NCBI GenBank assembly: GCA_017437705.1
Contig: JAFRYJ010000125.1
Coordinates: 1 to 13,144 of the forward strand
Direction: 5' to 3'
Source: Lachnospiraceae bacterium
GTDB taxonomy: Bacteria > Bacillota_A > Clostridia > Lachnospirales > Lachnospiraceae
Length of the DNA: 13,144 nt
The notes under the pieces were generated by a model. It had not been told where the DNA came from. It made no database searches and was given only the letters and a program-made list of their open reading frames with translations. The translations under genes and the position numbers were made by a program. Of this stretch, positions 1 to 6,309 are shown piece by piece; the first letter of the stretch is position 1, and the number at the start of each line of letters is the position of its first letter.

Positions 1-321
1 AACGCTCTGGAGGAATTCAAGGATGCCGTATCCAATAATGATGCGAACGAGATAGCGGATGCGGACGTAAGGTTCCATGACATAATTTATAAGGCGACAA
101 AGAACAAGAGGCTCCTGAACATCATCTCCGACCAGATGCAGCCCATGTACCGCTACAGGCTGGAGTACATCAAGAACAGGGACTATCACAAGAGCCTTAT
201 AAAGGAGCACACGAATATCTACGAATCCCTTAAGAACAGGGATATGGACAACGCGAGAAAGTTCATCAACGAACATATCTATAATCAGGAAAAAGCCATA
301 ATGGCAAAACTTAACAAGTGA
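1..321 (+). CDS. GntR/FadR-family regulator, C-terminal FCD domain (5' truncated)
   Basis: The frame is open from base 1 to the TGA at 319-321, so this is the last 106 residues of a gene that starts before the window. The fragment is all-helical and matches the ligand-binding FCD domain of FadR-type GntR transcription factors. Seen: a D-x-x-x-H pair (D22, H26 in ADVRFHDIIY), H70 in an EHTNIYESL helix and H92 in the last helix. These are the usual positions of the Asp/His metal-binding set of FCD domains. The DNA-binding winged helix would lie upstream and is not visible. The gene ends 10 bases before ddl, so the two are probably co-transcribed, but the effector and target genes cannot be read from the sequence. 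An internal ATG at 136 is not a credible start because the domain extends upstream of it. Confidence 0.8.
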   Translation, partial: NALEEFKDAVSNNDANEIADADVRFHDIIYKATKNKRLLNIISDQMQPMYRYRLEYIKNRDYHKSLIKEHTNIYESLKNRDMDNARKFINEHIYNQEKAIMAKLNK

Positions 322-331
322 GGGTGAAAAA

Positions 332-1414
332 ATGAGTAAAAAAACGGTAGCAGTATTTTTCGGCGGACAGTCAACTGAGCATGCGATCTCCTGTATTTCG
401 GGAACGACCTTCGCAAAGGCCATCGACAGGGACAAATACGACGTTATCCTCGTCGGCATCACAAAGGACGGCAGATGGCTCCTGGCAGACGATATCGACA
501 GTATCGTCAACAAGACCTGGTATAACTCAAAGAAGACGGCGATCATGTCGCCCGAGGCTGACGATCCCTGCCTCATAGTCATCGAAGGCAACCATGCGGA
601 GAGGGTCCATATCGACGTAGCATTCCCCACCCTTCACGGTATGTTCGGTGAGGACGGCACCATCCAGGGCCTTTTCAACCTGGCAAGGGTAAAATACGTA
701 GGCTGCGGCTGCCTTGCATCGGCCATGGCCATGGACAAGGTCTACACGAAGCTTGTAGTGGATACGCTGGGAATTCGCCAGGCGAAATACGTGGTCATCA
801 AGGATTCCGATATCCCCGATATGGACGGATGCATAAAGAAGGTCAAGGATAAGATCGAGAGCTTCCCCGTATTCGTTAAGCCTTCAAGATCCGGTTCTTC
901 GGTGGGAATGACAAAGGCCGAGAACGAGGAGCAGCTGGCCGAAGCCCTCAGGTATGCTCTTAAGTTTGACAGGAAGATACTTGTTGAGGAAGCTATCGTA
1001 GGCAGGGAGATCGAGTGTGCCGTTATCGGAGATTACGATGATGTAAAGGCCTCCGGCGTAGGCGAGATCCTTGCAGCCGATACATTCTATACATACGATG
1101 CCAAGTACAACAATGCGGAATCAAAGACGGTGGTAAGGCCCACATTCCCTGCCGGAAAAGAGGATGAGGTAAGAAGGGACGCCGTTGCGATCTTCAAGGC
1201 TCTGGACGGCTACGGCCTTTCAAGAGTGGACTTCTTCATGGAGAAGGACACGAACGAAGTTGTATTTAACGAGATCAATACCCTTCCCGGACATACATCC
1301 ATAAGCATGTATCCCATGCTCTGGACGGACAAGGGCCTTGATATCAAGCAGGAAGTACAGCAGCTTATCGATCTGGCGCTCAAGCGCTGGATCCCCGGTG
1401 ATGATTTTGAGTAA
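332..1414 (+). CDS. ddl: D-alanine--D-alanine ligase
   Basis: An ATP-grasp enzyme of 360 residues, close to the usual Ddl length, that joins two D-alanines for the peptidoglycan stem peptide in the cytoplasm. Seen: the N-terminal FFGGQSTEHAIS motif (E16), LHGMFGEDGTIQG near residues 101-113, the ATP-binding VFVKPSRSGSSVG motif with K183, and a metal-binding set D300, E314 and N316 (RVDFF, NEINTLPG). The omega-loop reads FYTYDAKY (K258, Y259). It keeps the Lys-Tyr pair of D-Ala-D-Ala ligases rather than the VanA-type His, so the D-Ala-D-Lac (vancomycin-resistance) form is unlikely. The ATG at 332 follows a GAGGGTG site that overlaps the preceding TGA. The 3' end overlaps the next gene by 14 bases. 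Confidence 0.95.
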   Translation: MSKKTVAVFFGGQSTEHAISCISGTTFAKAIDRDKYDVILVGITKDGRWLLADDIDSIVNKTWYNSKKTAIMSPEADDPCLIVIEGNHAERVHIDVAFPTLHGMFGEDGTIQGLFNLARVKYVGCGCLASAMAMDKVYTKLVVDTLGIRQAKYVVIKDSDIPDMDGCIKKVKDKIESFPVFVKPSRSGSSVGMTKAENEEQLAEALRYALKFDRKILVEEAIVGREIECAVIGDYDDVKASGVGEILAADTFYTYDAKYNNAESKTVVRPTFPAGKEDEVRRDAVAIFKALDGYGLSRVDFFMEKDTNEVVFNEINTLPGHTSISMYPMLWTDKGLDIKQEVQQLIDLALKRWIPGDDFE

Positions 1415-2132
1415 AAGCAAAAATACTGCTTCGGGAAGGCGGAAAAGGTCTTCGGGAGGCGGAAAAAGAAGAATAACTGCGCTTGTGGCGGTGATAGTGC
1501 TTATTGCGGCTGTCGCCGCCTCGGTGCTGATCATAGGGAAATTAAAAAGCAGAGGCTCTGAGATGAATTCAAAGGGCCTTTTGGCATATGAAGAAGGAGA
1601 TTATGAAACTGCCCTTGCATATTTCGATCAGGCTCTTTCATACGATGACGATGATCCCGGTATCCTTCTGAACAAGGCACAGACCCTTACCGCCATGGGA
1701 AGATACAAGGAGGCGTTGGCCGTTTACGATGATGCCCTGAGGCGCAGCAGTTCCGCCGGCATCATTGAAAAGGCCTTCCGCGGCAAGGCATACACCTATT
1801 ACGCCCTGGACGATAAGGCAAATGCGGAGACCTACCTGGAAAAGCTTATGGAGTACGGCTACGCGTATTACGGTGACAACGGGCTTTACGGCATCATACT
1901 TTATTCCGATGGACAAACGGACAGGGCCATGGAGCAGTTCGACATATATCTGGCCGCCGCCCCTGACGGCGACATCCTTATGCGTGATGTCCTCTTTGCC
2001 AGGGTATGCTATTACGAATACAGGAAGGACTGGTCCGAAGCCGGGAAAGCCGTCAACAGGCTCCTTGAGAAGTACCCCGACGATGAAGAGGGGCTTCACG
2101 AAAAGACATTCATAGAAAGCAGGCTGCAGTAA
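1401..2132 (+). CDS. Membrane-anchored TPR-repeat protein
   Basis: A 243-residue protein with a short, very basic N-terminus (R13-R24, rich in Arg/Lys), one hydrophobic segment at about 25-46, and a helical remainder of tetratricopeptide repeats. The best repeats run about 55-88 (GLLAYEEGDYETALAYFDQA) and 89-120 (MGRYKEALAVYDDAL), with weaker ones at about 123-156 and in the last 80 residues. The topology suggests a signal anchor with the TPR part outside the membrane, acting as a protein-protein scaffold; no enzymatic motif is seen. I chose the ATG at 1401 because it sits directly before the basic/TM segment. An in-frame ATG at 1338 would translate deep inside ddl with sequence unlike a TPR protein. 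The ribosome site is weak, so translation is probably coupled to ddl. The partner is unknown. Confidence 0.8.
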   Translation: MILSKSKNTASGRRKRSSGGGKRRITALVAVIVLIAAVAASVLIIGKLKSRGSEMNSKGLLAYEEGDYETALAYFDQALSYDDDDPGILLNKAQTLTAMGRYKEALAVYDDALRRSSSAGIIEKAFRGKAYTYYALDDKANAETYLEKLMEYGYAYYGDNGLYGIILYSDGQTDRAMEQFDIYLAAAPDGDILMRDVLFARVCYYEYRKDWSEAGKAVNRLLEKYPDDEEGLHEKTFIESRLQ

Positions 2133-2135
2133 TAA

Positions 2136-3395
2136 ATGGCAGAACTTATAGATACGGGCGATCTCAGCGAGAAGGTAATACTTGCAGGCATCAATACCGG
2201 CGATGACGAAGGCTTCCTCATTTCCATGAAGGAGCTTAAGGAGCTTACGGAGAACACCGGGGCGCAGGTGGTGGGTGAGATGTACTGGAATCATCCCGCA
2301 CCGGCAAACGCCACATATCTCGGGAAGGGCAAGATAGAAGAGCTTAAGGCCCTTGTCGAAGAGACCGGCGCCACGGGCATAGTATGCGATTCGGAGCTGA
2401 CGACGGCACAGCTGTCAAACCTTTCCAACGAGCTGGATACAAAGGTGATGGACAGGACCCTGGTGATCCTGGACATCTTCGCCAGGAGGGCGACCACCTC
2501 GGAAGGAAGGGTGCAGGTGGAACTGGCCCAGATGCGTTACAGGATGACCCGCCTGAAGGGCCTGGGCACATCGCTGTCAAGGCTGGGCGGCGGCATCGGC
2601 ACCAGGGGTCCCGGCGAGAAAAAGCTGGAGACGGACCGAAGGCTGATGCGTGAACGCATCACCGCGCTTAAAAGAGAGCTTCAGGAGATTGAAAGGCACA
2701 GGGATACACTGCGGGCCCAGAGGCAGAGGAACAAGGTGCCGGTCATCGCCATAGTGGGCTATACCAACGCAGGCAAGTCCACGCTTCTGAACAAACTGAC
2801 AAACGCCGGTGTTCTGCAGGAGGACATGCTCTTCGCGACGCTGGATCCCGTGACCAGGGAATACATCCTGGAGGACGGGCAGAAGGTGCTGTTCACAGAT
2901 ACCGTAGGATTTATCAGGAACCTGCCTCACAACCTGGTGGAGGCTTTCAAAAGCACGCTGGAGGAGGTGCTGTACGCCGACATCATCCTTACGGTGGCAG
3001 ACGCCTCGGATCCCGACATGGCCTCGCAGCTGAGCGTTGTAAGAGAGACACTGGGCAGCCTTGGAGTAAAGGACAAATACGTTATAACGGCCTTCAACAA
3101 GTGCGACAAAGCGCCCGAGGGATGGACACTTAAGGATTTCTCAGCAGACGACAGTGTGTCCATATCCGCGGCGACAGGAGAAAACCTGGATCTGCTGCTG
3201 GCAAAGATCAGGGACGGCCTCAGCGGGCGGATGATCCTTATGGAAAGGACCTTCGGATACAGGGACGCGGGCCTTATTGCGGACATCAGGAAGCAGGGAC
3301 GGCTCCTTACGGAGGAATACAGGGACGACGGCATTTTCGTAAAAGCTTACGTGCCCGGGGAACTGTTTTCAAGGATAAACAAGATACTGAAATGA
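2136..3395 (+). CDS. hflX: GTPase HflX
   Basis: A 419-residue TRAFAC-class GTPase that in characterised bacteria binds the 50S subunit and splits stalled or hibernating ribosomes during heat or antibiotic stress. Seen: the N-terminal HflX domain with the GLGTSLSRLGGGIGTRGPGE stretch just before a basic coiled helix, then a complete G domain: G1 GYTNAGKST at 208-216, a G2/switch region (FATLDPVTR), G3 DTVGFIRNLPH from D255, G4 NKCD at 321-324, and G5 SAATG. The C-terminal subdomain after about residue 360 is also present, and total length matches the family. The start lies 3 bases after the TPR stop with no strong Shine-Dalgarno, suggesting coupled translation. It closes the housekeeping block; the next gene has its own promoter. 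Confidence 0.95.
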   Translation: MAELIDTGDLSEKVILAGINTGDDEGFLISMKELKELTENTGAQVVGEMYWNHPAPANATYLGKGKIEELKALVEETGATGIVCDSELTTAQLSNLSNELDTKVMDRTLVILDIFARRATTSEGRVQVELAQMRYRMTRLKGLGTSLSRLGGGIGTRGPGEKKLETDRRLMRERITALKRELQEIERHRDTLRAQRQRNKVPVIAIVGYTNAGKSTLLNKLTNAGVLQEDMLFATLDPVTREYILEDGQKVLFTDTVGFIRNLPHNLVEAFKSTLEEVLYADIILTVADASDPDMASQLSVVRETLGSLGVKDKYVITAFNKCDKAPEGWTLKDFSADDSVSISAATGENLDLLLAKIRDGLSGRMILMERTFGYRDAGLIADIRKQGRLLTEEYRDDGIFVKAYVPGELFSRINKILK

Positions 3396-3440
3396 CAGCC
3401 GCATATCCCTTCCTTTCAGTTCTGCAGCGGGCCGGCAAAA

Positions 3441-3469
3441 TTGATGAAGGACGACCGGTATGGTATAAT
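3441..3469 (+). promoter_or_regulatory. Sigma-A-type promoter with extended -10
   Basis: TTGATG (3441-3446) and a perfect TATAAT (3464-3469) are separated by exactly 17 bases. A TG one base upstream of the -10 (3461-3462) gives the extended form TGGTATAAT. The site lies in the only sizeable gap between hflX and the polysaccharide operon, about 78 bases before the permease ATG. Transcription would start near 3476. This is the best promoter in the window and probably drives everything from 3547 to at least 10965. Confidence 0.85.
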
Positions 3470-3476
3470 AAATTGT

Positions 3477-3509
3477 TATGCAGCCAGCCGGAGAAGGGGC
3501 CGGTGCATA
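3477..3509 (+). other. Possible 5'-leader hairpin of the polysaccharide operon
   Basis: The predicted leader begins almost exactly with TATGCA (3477-3482), which pairs with TGCATA (3504-3509). Inside it, CCGG (3488-3491) pairs with CCGG (3500-3503) around an 8-base purine loop, leaving a 5-base bulge (3483-3487) on the left arm. A hairpin at the very 5' end often protects mRNA from decay; it could also be a protein or antiterminator target. No T-run follows, so it is not a terminator. The structure is drawn by eye. Confidence 0.4.
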
Positions 3510-3546
3510 TTAAAGCATCATTTCATAAAACATCGAGAGGTTTTTA

Positions 3547-4323
3547 ATGAACACTATCAAGGAAATCTGGCATTACAGAGAGATGATCGCGGGGCTCGTA
3601 AGAAGGGACCTCAGGGGAAGATACAAGGCTTCCTTCCTGGGCTTCCTCTGGACTTTCATAAATCCCCTGCTGCAGCTCCTCGTATATACCATGGTCTTTT
3701 CGATAATACTGCGCTCCAATATCGAGCAGTATTACATACATCTGTTTGTGGCGCTGGTGCCCTGGATCTTCTTTTCATCATCCATGACGGGCGGCGCGCA
3801 GTGCATCCTTACCATGAAGGACATGGTAAAGAAGATATACTTCCCCAGGGAAGTGCTGCCAATTTCCAGCTCAATAGCCGCATTCATAAACATGCTTTTC
3901 TCTTTCATAGTCATATTCATCGTGCTCATTATATCGGGCAGGGGGATAAATCCCGTGGCCTGCCTGTATCTGCCGCTGATAATGATAGTGGAGCTCGTAC
4001 TGAATATGGGCATGACGCTGGTCACCTCGGGACTGACGGTTTATTTCAGGGATCTGCAGCATATCCTGGGCATACTGAGCCAGGCGTGGATGTATCTGAC
4101 TCCCGTCGTATACAACATCGCTGTAGTACCTAAGAGACTGCTGCCTCTGTTTTATCTGAATCCCATGACGCCCATCATACAGGCGTACAGGGACATCCTT
4201 TACTATAAACAGATACCCCATACCACGGTGCTCGTAAGGTCACTGGCCTTCGGCATTGCAGCCATCGTCATCGGCGAGCTTATTTTCAGACATCTGCAGA
4301 AGGGCTTTGCAGAGGAACTGTAA
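3547..4323 (+). CDS. wzm: ABC-2 type polysaccharide export permease (Wzm/TagG family)
   Basis: A 258-residue integral membrane protein with about six hydrophobic spans, the usual size for Wzm/TagG/RfbA permeases. Seen: the amphipathic N-terminal helix and family signature LVRRDLRGRYKASFLGFLW (residues 17-35) leading into the first span (NPLLQLLVYTMVF), a conserved loop VKKIYFPREVLPISS near 94-108, and the C-terminal PMTPIIQAYRDILYY region. It would form a homodimeric channel that, with the ATPase encoded 6 bases downstream, moves a lipid-linked glycan across the cytoplasmic membrane. GAGAGG at 3535-3540 is the ribosome site, 6 bases before the ATG. Teichoic acid (TagG) and O-antigen/capsule (Wzm) permeases share this fold; the sugar-recognition domain on the partner ATPase favours the Wzm type. 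Confidence 0.92.
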   Translation: MNTIKEIWHYREMIAGLVRRDLRGRYKASFLGFLWTFINPLLQLLVYTMVFSIILRSNIEQYYIHLFVALVPWIFFSSSMTGGAQCILTMKDMVKKIYFPREVLPISSSIAAFINMLFSFIVIFIVLIISGRGINPVACLYLPLIMIVELVLNMGMTLVTSGLTVYFRDLQHILGILSQAWMYLTPVVYNIAVVPKRLLPLFYLNPMTPIIQAYRDILYYKQIPHTTVLVRSLAFGIAAIVIGELIFRHLQKGFAEEL

Positions 4324-4328
4324 GGAGA
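4322..4328 (+). promoter_or_regulatory. Ribosome binding site that questions the wzt start
   Basis: A strong AAGGAGA site overlaps the permease stop TAA (4321-4323). It lies only 1-2 bases from the ATG at 4330, which is too close for efficient initiation, but about 8 bases before an in-frame GTG at 4336. Initiation at the GTG would shorten the ATPase by two residues. The ATG is kept as the conventional call. Confidence 0.5.
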
Positions 4329-4329
4329 T

Positions 4330-5829
4330 ATGCAAGTGGAAAACACAAATGTACAGACAGAGATCGATACATCCGTAAAGGACGGCGAGATCATAAGGAC
4401 CGACGACGACAGGTACGGCGACGTGGTCATTTCCGCCTATAATTTACAGAAGTATTTCAAGATATTCTTCGATAAAGGAAATCAGCTGAAGGAAAAGCTG
4501 CTGTTCAGAAAGAGGAGCCGCTACGAGATCCACGAGGTCCTTAAGGGCATCAACTTCGAGATAAGAAAGGGCGAGGCCTGGGGACTTATAGGCCAGAACG
4601 GCTGCGGCAAGAGCACGACTCTGAAGCTCCTTACGAGGATCATGTATCCCGACGGAGGAGAGGTCCACGTGAACGGCCGCGTCTCCAGCATGCTGGAGCT
4701 GGGCGCCGGTTTTCATCCCGACATGAGCGGGCGCGAAAACATTTATACGAACGCCTCTATATTCGGACTTTCCAAGAAGGACATAGACGAGAGGCTGGAC
4801 GACATCATCGCATTTTCGGAGCTGGGCAAATATATAGACAATCCGGTAAGGACTTATTCTTCCGGTATGTATCTGAGGCTGGCCTTTTCCGTTGCCATCA
4901 ATGTTAATGCTGAGATACTCTTCATAGACGAGATCCTGGCCGTCGGTGATGCAAACTTCCAGGCGAAGTGCTTCAACAGGCTCAGGGAGATAAAGGCCCA
5001 GGGAACCACCATAGTCATCGTTTCCCACAACCTCGGGCAGATAGAGCAGATATGCAATAAGACGCTCTGGCTGGAGGACGGCAAGGTAAGGGAGGCAGGA
5101 CCTCCGCGAATCGTCCATCCCAAGTATCTGGCCTATATGGGGCAGAAGAGACAGGAGAGCATAGAAAGGGAGAAGGCGGAGAAAAAGAAAAAGGAAGAGG
5201 CGGCAAGGGCCAAGGCCCAGGCAAAGGGGAAGGAGCCCCCGAAGAAAAAGGAAGAGCCCAAGGCCGTTCCCGACGACAAGAGAAAATGGGAGGGCTACAA
5301 GAACCGCTGGGGCACCCGCGAAATAGAGATGACGAAGATCCGCGTCACCAATAAGGACGGTGTGGAACAGAGCGTATTCAGGCAGGGCGACGATATGAAG
5401 ATCATCGTCGATTATCAGGTAAACAGTCCCTGCGAGAACGTGGATATGGGCTTCGGTATCTTCAGAGTCGACGGACTTAACATATACGGCACAAACACCA
5501 GGCTGGAAAGAGTGCCGGAGTTCAACATCACGAAGTCGGGGCAGGCCGTGATAGACCTTTACGATCTGCAGCTTCTACCCGGACAGTACATCATCTATCT
5601 GGCCTTAGAAGGCGACATGAGCAAGAGCATAGATTTTTACAGGGACGTCACTACTTTTGAAATGTATTCGGTTACAGGCGATATCGGCACCGTGCGTATA
5701 AAGCATAATTTCAATATCGGAACGGCCGAATACGTGGATCAGAAGGCTTCGGCGGGCACGCAGAAAAAGGATGATGCCGCCGGACCGGAGCAGGCGGAGA
5801 ACGCCGGGGACGAAGATATAGGACAGTAA
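4330..5829 (+). CDS. wzt: ABC polysaccharide exporter ATPase with C-terminal glycan-recognition domain (Wzt family)
   Basis: A 499-residue ATPase in three parts. An N-terminal extension of about 35 acidic/polar residues precedes a nucleotide-binding domain with Walker A GQNGCGKST (88-96), the polysaccharide-exporter segment SSMLELGAGFHPDMSGREN, signature YSSGM (S178-G179), Walker B LFIDE (D200, E201) and switch H233 (SHN). A Lys/Glu/Ala/Pro-rich linker at about 275-320 joins this to a beta-rich domain (about 320-465) of the Wzt C-terminal type, which in known systems binds the non-reducing end of the glycan and licenses export. Landmarks there are GDD at 353-355, YGT at 386-388 and PGQY at 417-420. 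The last 35 residues are polar and probably disordered. It pairs with the permease just upstream. TagH-type ATPases are the alternative, but the C-terminal domain argues for Wzt. Confidence 0.92.
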   Translation: MQVENTNVQTEIDTSVKDGEIIRTDDDRYGDVVISAYNLQKYFKIFFDKGNQLKEKLLFRKRSRYEIHEVLKGINFEIRKGEAWGLIGQNGCGKSTTLKLLTRIMYPDGGEVHVNGRVSSMLELGAGFHPDMSGRENIYTNASIFGLSKKDIDERLDDIIAFSELGKYIDNPVRTYSSGMYLRLAFSVAINVNAEILFIDEILAVGDANFQAKCFNRLREIKAQGTTIVIVSHNLGQIEQICNKTLWLEDGKVREAGPPRIVHPKYLAYMGQKRQESIEREKAEKKKKEEAARAKAQAKGKEPPKKKEEPKAVPDDKRKWEGYKNRWGTREIEMTKIRVTNKDGVEQSVFRQGDDMKIIVDYQVNSPCENVDMGFGIFRVDGLNIYGTNTRLERVPEFNITKSGQAVIDLYDLQLLPGQYIIYLALEGDMSKSIDFYRDVTTFEMYSVTGDIGTVRIKHNFNIGTAEYVDQKASAGTQKKDDAAGPEQAENAGDEDIGQ

Positions 5830-5863
5830 TGATGATCCGGTCATACGGTGACTGATAAAGGCA

Positions 5864-5882
5864 GCCGCTGCCGTGAAGCGGC
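5864..5882 (+). other. Small intergenic hairpin between wzt and the DUF4214 gene
   Basis: GCCGCT (5864-5869) and AGCGGC (5877-5882) form a perfect 6-base stem with a 7-base loop in the 77-base gap after wzt. No T-run follows, so it is unlikely to end transcription; a processing or stability element is possible. The rest of the gap holds only the strong GGGAGGAG ribosome site (5896-5903) of the next gene. Confidence 0.45.
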
Positions 5883-5906
5883 GTATGTATCAAGCGGGAG
5901 GAGATC

Positions 5907-6299
5907 ATGAAAAGAAGAGACTGCTACGATCTTAACGATATCTACGAAGAGGTATATAAGATCGCCGAGGAGAACATGGAAAAGAACGGCGGGAAGCTGC
6001 AGATAAACAAGGACGCCGTCAAATTCTACGCCCTCAACAAGCCGGGAGAGATGGATCTTTATCTGTGTGAGTTCATGGACAACGAGACATTCCTTCAGGC
6101 TGTGTATCTGGGTATGTTCAACAGGATGCCGGACGACAGTGCGGTGGCATACTGGAGCAAAAAATACGGCATGCCCCGGTTCAAATTCCGCAAGGAGGTC
6201 ATGGACAGGGTCATAAATTCGGCGGAGTTTAAACGCAACAGTATCGTGGTGCGCAACAATATTTATTCCGACGATGTGAAAAGCAGAGGGATCTGGTGA
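5907..6299 (+). CDS. Small DUF4214-like protein
   Basis: A 130-residue soluble, helical, charged protein. Residues about 60-113 fit the DUF4214 pattern: an aromatic start (FLQAVYLGMFNR), a P-D-x-x-x-x-x-Y-W block (PDDSAVAYW, 75-83), a basic helix and a closing S-A-E-F. In the family this module is found in glycosyltransferase-associated and surface proteins, but its biochemical role is not established as far as I know. The N-terminal 45 residues are a separate charged helix. No signal peptide or TM segment is visible, so it should act in the cytoplasm. It lies between the exporter and the large glycosyltransferase, 10 bases before the latter, so it is probably an accessory of assembly or export. 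The start is well supported by GGGAGGAG at 5896-5903. Confidence 0.75.
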   Translation: MKRRDCYDLNDIYEEVYKIAEENMEKNGGKLQINKDAVKFYALNKPGEMDLYLCEFMDNETFLQAVYLGMFNRMPDDSAVAYWSKKYGMPRFKFRKEVMDRVINSAEFKRNSIVVRNNIYSDDVKSRGIW

Positions 6300-6309
6300 G
6301 GTATAGGTT

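Noticed and set aside
1338..1400. Upstream ATG extension of the TPR protein
   Set aside because: It would encode 21 residues within the ddl coding region, unlike the basic/TM start that follows; the ATG at 1401 fits the anchor topology.
332..1414. VanA-type D-Ala-D-Lac ligase
   Set aside because: The omega-loop keeps the Lys258-Tyr259 pair of D-Ala-D-Ala ligases, and no vanH or vanX neighbours are present.
3386..3420. 7-base stem (ACTGAAA/TTTCAGT) just after hflX as a terminator
   Set aside because: The stem is A/T-rich with a 21-base loop and no following T-run; it also includes the end of the hflX coding sequence. No convincing terminator is seen before the promoter.
3441..4133. Long open + frame of 230 codons starting at the promoter
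   Set aside because: It overlaps the permease in another frame, its sequence is low-complexity and rich in His/Gly/Arg with no family features, and its ATG lies in the promoter itself.
3547..5829. Wall teichoic acid exporter TagGH
   Set aside because: Permease and ATPase cores would fit, but the C-terminal recognition domain of the Wzt type and the adjacent glycosyltransferases without teichoic-acid glycerol/ribitol enzymes point to a glycan exporter. Not fully excluded.
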